DNA from: Candidatus Galloscillospira excrementavium
GTDB taxonomy: Bacteria > Bacillota > Clostridia > Oscillospirales > Oscillospiraceae
Assembly: GCA_018711785.1 (NCBI GenBank)
Contig: DVHW01000201.1
Coordinates: 1-11,895, forward strand
Direction: 5' to 3'
Length of the DNA: 11,895 bases
Both the position numbers and the translations under genes were made by a program. Shown piece after piece: positions 6,521-11,895 of the stretch. The first letter of the stretch is position 1, and each line of letters starts with the position of its first letter. Below the pieces are notes generated by a model. That model was not told the DNA's origin. It searched no databases and was given only the letters and a program-made list of their open reading frames with translations.

Positions 6521-6557
6521 GCTTTTCCAATGCTCCTCCTTTTTCTTGGTCATTCGG

Positions 6558-6612
6558 CTGAGGTGTTTTGATCCAAGTCCGGTACCGCCGGGCTGGGATG
6601 AGGCCACCTCAG
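6558..6612 (+). other. Alternative hairpins ahead of the ATPase gene
   Basis: CTGAGGTG (6558-6565) is an exact reverse complement of CACCTCAG (6605-6612). The same right arm can instead form a tight local hairpin, TGAGG (6599-6603) with CCTCA (6607-6611) around three bases. The two structures exclude one another and end about 15 bases before the ribosome binding site AAGGAG (6627-6632). A role in RNA processing or stability of the distal transcript is possible but unproven. The rest of the 6421-6642 gap shows no gene. Confidence 0.3.
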
Positions 6613-6642
6613 GAAAATCAAGCAAGAAGGAGCGTGATGTGG

Positions 6643-8184
6643 ATGGCGGACGAGTATATCGTGGAAATGCGGCATGTGACCAAGCGTTTCCCGGGCATCA
6701 TCGCCAATGACGACATTTCTCTTGGCATCAAAAAGGGGGAGATCTTCGCCCTGTTGGGAGAAAACGGCGCAGGCAAGTCTACTCTGATGAGCATGCTCTT
6801 CGGGATGTACGAGCCTGATGAGGGTGAGATCTATGTCCGTGGCAAGCTGGAGCACATCTCCTCGCCCAACTATGCCACCAAGCTCAACATCGGCATGGTG
6901 CACCAGCATTTCAAATTGGTGAGCAACTACACCATCGCAGAAAACATCATCCTTGGCATCGAGCCAAAGCGCCGTTTAGGGCTCCTCCCCGTGGTGGACA
7001 TCAAAGGCACCATCGAGAAGGTATCTGCCCTGTCCAAGCAGTACGGCCTGGAAGTGGATCCCACGGCCAAGATCGAGAACATCAATGTCTCCACCCAGCA
7101 GCGGGTGGAGATCCTGAAGATGCTCTGGCGCGAGGCAGAAATCCTCATCTTTGACGAGCCCACCGCCGTCCTCACTCCCCAGGAGATCGAGTTCCTGCTC
7201 CAGATCATCCGTGGCCTGCGTGACAGCGGCAAGACCATTATCCTGATCACCCACAAGCTGGAGGAGATCAAGCAGGTGGCCGACCGCTGTGCCATCCTCA
7301 ACCGCGGTAAGCTCATCGATGTGCTGGACGTGGCCACCACCTCCACTCAGACCATGGCCAACCTGATGGTGGGCCGCGAGGTAGACTTTGTGGTAGACAA
7401 GGCCCCCCCAAGGTACGGTGCGGAGGTCCTGCGGGTGGAGCATCTGACCGTGAAGAACCGCGACAACTTCCCGGTGGTGAAGGATGTCTCTTTCTCGGTC
7501 CGTGCCGGAGAAATTTTTGCTATTGCAGGCGTTTCGGGCAACGGTCAGGTGGAGATCGCCGACGCAGTGGCCGGCATGGCCGATGCGGCCGAGGGCACCA
7601 TCACCCTGAACGGCCAGGACATCACCCATATGAGTGTGCGTCAGCGCACCGACTTGGGCATGTCCTACATCCCGGAAGACCGACAGAGTGTGGGCCTTAT
7701 TTTGGACTTTACTCTTCAGGACAATCTGGCACTTAAAACTTACTATAAGGAGCCCTTCTGCCAAAAGGGCATCCTCAACCGAGCCGCCTTTGCCCAGTAC
7801 GGAGACCGGCTCATCGGGGAGTACGATATCCGGTCTGGGCAAGGCAGAGAAACTGTGGTCCGTTCCATGTCGGGCGGCAACCAGCAGAAGGCCATCGTGG
7901 CCCGTGAGATCGAGCTGGAATCCCCGCTGATGATTTTTGTCCAGCCCACCCGGGGCCTGGACATCGGCGCCATTGAGAATATCCACCGTCAGATCCTGGC
8001 GGAGCGGGACAAGGGCCGGGCCATTCTGCTCATCTCCCTGGAGCTGGATGAGATCATGGGGCTGGCTGATACCATCGGAGTCATTTTCAGCGGCGAATTG
8101 CTCAAGATCGCTCCGGCAGACACCCTGACCACCAACGAGGTAGGCCAGTTCATGATGGGGGTGAAGCAAGATGAAGCGGGTTAA
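6643..8184 (+). CDS. nupO: Nucleoside ABC transporter ATP-binding protein (two domains)
   Basis: This 513-residue cytoplasmic protein is a tandem ATPase of the YufO/NupO and RbsA type that powers BMP-dependent nucleoside import. The first domain has Walker A GENGAGKST (39-47), Walker B ILIFDEPT (167-174) and switch histidine H204. Its signature region reads NVSTQQR (148-154) instead of the usual LSVGxQQR. The second domain has the degenerate Walker A GVSGNGQ (296-302) expected in this family, an intact signature MSGGNQQ (409-415), and QPTRGLD (434-440). Thus one composite ATP site looks complete and the other degenerate. The start is ambiguous: AAGGAG (6627-6632) is ten bases before ATG 6643 and four before ATG 6637; the former spacing is preferred. 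The 3' end overlaps the next gene by 14 bases, indicating translational coupling with the permease. Confidence 0.93.
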   Translation: MADEYIVEMRHVTKRFPGIIANDDISLGIKKGEIFALLGENGAGKSTLMSMLFGMYEPDEGEIYVRGKLEHISSPNYATKLNIGMVHQHFKLVSNYTIAENIILGIEPKRRLGLLPVVDIKGTIEKVSALSKQYGLEVDPTAKIENINVSTQQRVEILKMLWREAEILIFDEPTAVLTPQEIEFLLQIIRGLRDSGKTIILITHKLEEIKQVADRCAILNRGKLIDVLDVATTSTQTMANLMVGREVDFVVDKAPPRYGAEVLRVEHLTVKNRDNFPVVKDVSFSVRAGEIFAIAGVSGNGQVEIADAVAGMADAAEGTITLNGQDITHMSVRQRTDLGMSYIPEDRQSVGLILDFTLQDNLALKTYYKEPFCQKGILNRAAFAQYGDRLIGEYDIRSGQGRETVVRSMSGGNQQKAIVAREIELESPLMIFVQPTRGLDIGAIENIHRQILAERDKGRAILLISLELDEIMGLADTIGVIFSGELLKIAPADTLTTNEVGQFMMGVKQDEAG

Positions 8185-9349
8185 TCCGGTGACCCGGGGG
8201 ATCCTGTTCCTGATGGGGGATGAGAAACGCCAGCGCATCACCATTCCCATCCTGGCGGTTCTCATCAGCCTGATCGTCAGTTCTATCGTGCTGCTTGTCA
8301 TGGGTAAAAATCCGTTCGAGGCTTTTGCCAGTTTTCTCCAGGGTTCTGGTGTCATTCCCAAACGGGCATACGGTGCCAAGCAAAATATGTTTACGGATTT
8401 TCTGGGGCTGGTCGACGCGTGGACGCCCATGCTCTTCGCCTCCCTGGCGGTAGCTGTGGCTATGCGGGCGGGCTACTTCAACATTGGCGTGTCTGGCCAA
8501 ATGCTCCTCTCCGGTTTTATCGCCACCGTGGCCGTCGGATATGCCGAAACCCTGCCTGCCGCTGTGGCCAAGCCTTTGGTCGTCCTCATCGGTCTGGTCA
8601 CCGGTGCTGTTGTGGCCGCCTTCATCGGGTTCCTTAAGACCAAGTGGAACATCAACGAAGTTGTTTCGGCCATTATGCTCAATTACATCATTCGATATGT
8701 TGTCAGCTTTTTTGTCAAGACCGCCATTAACAATCCTAACACCCGGCAGTCCTGGCCGGTGAGCGAGGCATCCCGTCTTACTCTTCAGGACGTGGAGATC
8801 GGCGGGCTGAAGATGGATATCCCACTGGGGATCATCCTTGCGGTGGTCGCCGTGATCCTGGTCCAGTTTATGTTTTCCAAGATGAAGCTCGGTTTTGAGC
8901 TGCGGGCTATTGGCGGCAACCCGATAGCCTCCAAGTACGCTGGTATCAATGTGGGCCGCAGCACAATTTTGGTCATGGCGCTCTCCGGGGCCCTGGCCGG
9001 GCTGGCCGGTGTCACCTATTATCTCGGCTATTACGGTTCTATCCAACCCGATGTGCTCATCTCCACTGGCTTTGATGCCATCGCTGTGTGCATCCTCGGC
9101 AACTCCAACCCCATCGGAATCATTTTCTCCTCCCTGCTCATCTCTGTCATCGACAAAGGCAGCACCTATCTCCAGTCTTCGATTGGTGTGCGGGCGGAGA
9201 TCGCCTCTCTCATTACTGGCCTGATCCTGCTCTTCTCGGCCTGCGGTGCCTTCTTTGCCTATCTCATCAACCGCAGCCGCCAGCGGGAAGAGGATACGAA
9301 AAACCTCGCCGCTGGCCGCCAGGCCGGTGGAAAGGAGGCCCAAGCATGA
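8171..9349 (+). CDS. nupP: Nucleoside ABC transporter permease (NupP/YufP-like)
   Basis: This 392-residue integral membrane protein belongs to the BPD_transp_2 family of nucleoside and ribose permeases. Hydrophobic segments are at roughly 22-45, 83-98, 104-124, 132-154, 160-181, 214-236, 261-286, 295-322 and 330-354. The conserved cytoplasmic coupling loop RAIGGNP..A.YAGINVGR begins at R245 and should dock the ATPase. GYFNIGVSGQM (about 101-111) is another family signature. A Lys/Arg/Glu-rich tail extends from about 355. It starts inside the ATPase gene (14-base overlap) and its stop overlaps the second permease's start by four bases. The two permeases form the membrane channel as a heterodimer. 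Confidence 0.93.
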   Translation: MKRVNPVTRGILFLMGDEKRQRITIPILAVLISLIVSSIVLLVMGKNPFEAFASFLQGSGVIPKRAYGAKQNMFTDFLGLVDAWTPMLFASLAVAVAMRAGYFNIGVSGQMLLSGFIATVAVGYAETLPAAVAKPLVVLIGLVTGAVVAAFIGFLKTKWNINEVVSAIMLNYIIRYVVSFFVKTAINNPNTRQSWPVSEASRLTLQDVEIGGLKMDIPLGIILAVVAVILVQFMFSKMKLGFELRAIGGNPIASKYAGINVGRSTILVMALSGALAGLAGVTYYLGYYGSIQPDVLISTGFDAIAVCILGNSNPIGIIFSSLLISVIDKGSTYLQSSIGVRAEIASLITGLILLFSACGAFFAYLINRSRQREEDTKNLAAGRQAGGKEAQA

Positions 9350-10314
9350 CTTATGTCAACATGATCATCATTGATGGCCTCTCCTTCGCTATTCCGCTGT
9401 TCATCATGGCTATCGGCGGCATCTATTGCGAGCGCAGTGGTGTGACCAACCTGGCCGTGGAAGGCTTTCAAGGCATGGGGGCTTTTACCGGTGCGCTGGC
9501 GGCAACTCTGGTTTCCGGTTTCTTCGCTGCGGACAGCCAAGTGCCTATGGTCATTGCCATGCTTTTCGCTTTCCTCGGCGGCGGACTGTATGCCATCGTT
9601 CACGCCGTGCTTTGCGTCAAATTCAAGGCAAATCAGGTCATCAGCGGCGTGGTCATCAACATTCTGGCCACCGCCCTGACCACCTTCCTCACCAGTGAGA
9701 TCTCCACGGTTCTCACCGGCCAGGCCTCCAATCGCTTCCGCCTGATCACCTCGGTGCGCTGGACTGTCCCCGTTCTGTCCGACATCCCGGTACTGGGGGC
9801 CATCTTCACCAATGTATATCCCTTTGAGCTCATCATCATCGTGGTGGCTGTGATCGCTTGGTACGTGCTCTATAAGACCCCCTTCGGTATGCATCTGCGG
9901 GCCTGCGGGGACAACCCCCACGCGGTGGACGCAGCCGGTGTGGAGGTGGGCCGGGTTCGGTTCCTGGCGGTCATGCTCTCGGGTGCCCTGTGCGGTCTGG
10001 GCGGCATCTGCTTTGCCTACTCCATCTCGGTGCAGTTTTCCTCCGCTATTTACATGGGCTATGGCTATCTGGCCATCGCCGCTCTGATCTTCGGCAACTG
10101 GCAGATCCTGCCCACCCTGGGCGCCTGTCTGATTTTCGGCTTCGCCCGCTCCGGCGGTACCGCTCTGACCCAGATCATGGAGCTTCCCTCTGCTTTTACC
10201 GACATATTTATGACCTTGCCCTATGTGGTCACACTGCTTCTGCTGGTGTTCTTCTCCAAGAGCAACCGGGCACCCCGGGCTCTGGGCGAGATTTACGACA
10301 AAGGGAAGCGTTGA
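9346..10314 (+). CDS. nupQ: Nucleoside ABC transporter permease (NupQ/YufQ-like)
   Basis: This 322-residue membrane protein is the partner BPD_transp_2 permease. Near the N-terminus it carries the family segment ERSGVTNLAVEGFQGMGAF (about 29-47). The coupling loop RACGDNP.AVDAAGVEVGR starts at R185. About eight hydrophobic segments are visible, including one near 161-177 (ELIIIVVAVIAWYVLY) and one near 282-300. AAAGGAGG (9331-9338) lies seven bases ahead of the ATG, which overlaps the upstream stop as ATGA. A short basic C-terminus (YDKGKR) ends the gene, and no clear terminator follows in the 82 bases before the next gene. Confidence 0.93.
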   Translation: MTYVNMIIIDGLSFAIPLFIMAIGGIYCERSGVTNLAVEGFQGMGAFTGALAATLVSGFFAADSQVPMVIAMLFAFLGGGLYAIVHAVLCVKFKANQVISGVVINILATALTTFLTSEISTVLTGQASNRFRLITSVRWTVPVLSDIPVLGAIFTNVYPFELIIIVVAVIAWYVLYKTPFGMHLRACGDNPHAVDAAGVEVGRVRFLAVMLSGALCGLGGICFAYSISVQFSSAIYMGYGYLAIAALIFGNWQILPTLGACLIFGFARSGGTALTQIMELPSAFTDIFMTLPYVVTLLLLVFFSKSNRAPRALGEIYDKGKR

Positions 10315-10333
10315 GCGTTTATCCTTTCTTTGG

Positions 10334-10363
10334 TTGATTCCACGACGGGGTGGTTTCAATAAT
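10334..10363 (+). promoter_or_regulatory. Possible promoter of the stalk-domain gene
   Basis: TTGATT (10334-10339) and AATAAT (10358-10363) are separated by 18 bases, with four and five matches to the sigma-A consensus. They fall in the short gap between the second permease and the last gene. Together with the unrelated function and strong codon bias of that gene, this suggests independent transcription. Read-through from the transporter operon is not excluded. Confidence 0.4.
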
Positions 10364-10396
10364 CTATGCAGATGAAATGAAAGGAGTCCTACACGT

Positions 10397-11860
10397 ATGA
10401 AGAAGCATCGTTCCCGTTTCCTGTCGGGTCTGCTGGTGGTCGCCATGGTGGCGGCGCTGGCAATCCCCGCCGCCGCTGAGATGGTCCAGCTCAATGCCAC
10501 CACCGGCGTCACCATCTATGTGGATGACCAGAAGGTCGACCCCCGCAACTCTCAGGGGGATCAGGTGGATGCCCTTCTGACCGGCGGCACCACTTACCTG
10601 CCCATCCGCGCCCTGGGCGACGCCCTGGGCAAGGACATCGGCTGGGACGAGTCCACCACCACCGCCTATGTCAGCGGCTATGAGGCCGACCCCAAGGCGG
10701 CGGAGTACCTGGAGGAGTACTTTGACATCGCGCCCCTCTCCGGCACTGTGAGCCGCGCCGCCTTTGACGCCGCGCTGGAGGCCATCGGCGGCTCCGCCAC
10801 CGAGGGCACCGGCGACCTGACCGTGGCCGATGCCGTGGTGGCTGCCGTGAAGGCCGCCGGTCTGGATGAGCTGGCTCAGACCTACACCCGCGACAACAAC
10901 GCCAAGGCCAACGAGCGCATTGCTGCCTACGGCCTGCCCGCCATGGAGGGCGAAGCGGCCGCCTATGTGGCCGCCGCTCTGGACAGCGACCTGGCCTATG
11001 CCACCTTCGACTTTGACGCCGCTCTGGACGCCGAGACCGCCAACACCCTGCTGATGAACGCCGTCAACATCTCCGGCCAGGGCCGCCGCTATCTGGGCCG
11101 GGCCAGCGACAGTGATATCTACTCCAAGCTCCAGGCCGCCTGGGACTCCTTCGGCAATTTTGACGATCCTGTCCTCTCCTCCCTGGGCGAGCAGCTGGTC
11201 CTCCAGCAGGCTTCCACCGGCTACAACCTGAAGTTCGACGGCTATAACGCCAACTTCCTGTCCGAGTACACCCTCCAGTACGGCCACAGCGACATCACCC
11301 ACGCCGTGCAGCTCATCGCCCTGCTCAACAGCGAGGGCATCGACGCTCTGATCCAGCTGGAGCCCAAGACCTCCATCTATGAGTACATGGTGGAGTGGGG
11401 CGATCCCACCCAGGTGGAGTCCACCCCCACTTATGAGCTGCGCCAGATCGAGGGCACCGACCGCTGGCTCTGCTACGCCACCGAGTACGATATGAAGCTG
11501 GAGTTTGACTCCATCGAGGACAAGAACGCCTTTGACGGCATTGTCAACGAGTACGCCAAGAAGTGGATTGCCAACGAGAATGAGGACGGCTCCTTCACGC
11601 CCTCCCTGCTGGCAGGTGCCTGGTGGCAGCCTCTGTACACCTCCACCGTCCCCATGGCGGATACTGAGGCCTACACCCTCATTCAGGACAACGTCATCCA
11701 CAACGGCGCGTACAGCATCCACCCCTTCAGCCTGGCTGGCAACAACGCTGAGATCGTGCGGGTCGTCTCTGAGGAGGCCCCCGACCTGAGCGTGGACGTA
11801 GTTGACCTCTATGTCAACATGGCCTTCTTCCGTTACCTGAACGGCGACGACAGCGAGTAA
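10397..11860 (+). CDS. Secreted stalk-domain (CuAO_N1-like) protein of unknown function
   Basis: This 487-residue protein starts with an export signal: MKKHRSR, a hydrophobic core, and likely cleavage after AAA (25-27). Residues about 37-92 form a copper-amine-oxidase N-terminal-like (stalk) domain, shown by VTIYVDDQKVD, the TYLPIRALGDALG core (66-78) and a closing strand ending at V92. This module occurs on many clostridial cell-surface proteins and is not itself an oxidase. Residues about 100-215 are Ala/Asp-rich helices with segments such as VSRAAFDAAL and LTVADAVVAAVKAAGL that faintly recall S-layer-homology repeats; this is a weak impression. The last 270 residues are not recognised. They are acidic, rich in aromatic residues and end in DDSE. 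No transmembrane anchor or sorting motif is seen. AAAGGAG (10380-10386) lies ten bases before the ATG. Codon use is strongly biased to C- and G-ending codons, compatible with high expression. The 35 bases after the stop contain no gene. Confidence 0.75.
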   Translation: MKKHRSRFLSGLLVVAMVAALAIPAAAEMVQLNATTGVTIYVDDQKVDPRNSQGDQVDALLTGGTTYLPIRALGDALGKDIGWDESTTTAYVSGYEADPKAAEYLEEYFDIAPLSGTVSRAAFDAALEAIGGSATEGTGDLTVADAVVAAVKAAGLDELAQTYTRDNNAKANERIAAYGLPAMEGEAAAYVAAALDSDLAYATFDFDAALDAETANTLLMNAVNISGQGRRYLGRASDSDIYSKLQAAWDSFGNFDDPVLSSLGEQLVLQQASTGYNLKFDGYNANFLSEYTLQYGHSDITHAVQLIALLNSEGIDALIQLEPKTSIYEYMVEWGDPTQVESTPTYELRQIEGTDRWLCYATEYDMKLEFDSIEDKNAFDGIVNEYAKKWIANENEDGSFTPSLLAGAWWQPLYTSTVPMADTEAYTLIQDNVIHNGAYSIHPFSLAGNNAEIVRVVSEEAPDLSVDVVDLYVNMAFFRYLNGDDSE

Positions 11861-11895
11861 TTCTTTCCTAAGTGTATGAACGGGGCCCGGTCCAA

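Noticed and set aside
10364..11722. 452-codon open frame on the minus strand opposite the stalk-domain gene
   Set aside because: The plus-strand gene has a signal peptide, a known domain and a ribosome binding site. The antisense product is a Gly/Val/Leu-rich artefact of GC-ending codons.

Overview
The window reads as chromosomal DNA from a high-GC anaerobic Firmicute, most likely a gut clostridium of the Oscillospiraceae type (Flavonifractor/Lawsonibacter-like). This is inferred from strong AAAGGAGG ribosome binding sites, a Gram-positive-style lipoprotein, a BMP-type nucleoside ABC transporter, and a secreted protein with a copper-amine-oxidase-N-like 'stalk' domain. All eleven convincing genes are on the + strand. 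There are no tRNA or rRNA genes, CRISPR arrays, transposases or other mobile elements.

Layout. A strong hairpin (1-40) marks the left boundary. A promoter near 75-103 precedes a compact six-gene block: class II (FucA-like) aldolase (224-886), DeoR-family regulator (888-1688), DUF985 cupin (1703-2179), KduD-like short-chain dehydrogenase (2196-2954), MtnA-family aldose-1-phosphate isomerase (3017-4087) and uridine-phosphorylase-family nucleoside phosphorylase (4120-4968). A 244-base gap holds a near-consensus promoter (5037-5065) whose -10 box lies inside a 16-base palindrome. A complete nucleoside ABC importer follows: BMP lipoprotein (5213-6421), intrinsic terminator (6462-6520), double-domain ATPase (6643-8184) and two overlapping permeases (8171-9349, 9346-10314). 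Last is a secreted stalk-domain protein of unknown role (10397-11860), probably a separate transcription unit.

How the genes may work together (inference). The importer brings in a nucleoside. The phosphorylase splits it into free base and pentose-1-phosphate. The MtnA-like isomerase converts this to a ketose-1-phosphate. The aldolase cleaves that to dihydroxyacetone phosphate, which enters glycolysis, plus a two-carbon aldehyde: glycolaldehyde from ribose, acetaldehyde from 5-deoxyribose, or methylthioacetaldehyde from methylthioribose. The dehydrogenase could process the aldehyde or the sugar. The DeoR protein probably senses a sugar phosphate and represses the cluster. This resembles the known DHAP shunt for 5'-deoxynucleoside by-products, but no sugar kinase is present or needed because phosphorolysis already gives the 1-phosphate. 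Whether the substrate is an ordinary nucleoside or a 5'-modified one is the main open question. The phosphorylase keeps the uracil-recognition Gln/Arg pair but lacks an obvious counterpart of the histidine that contacts the 5'-hydroxyl.
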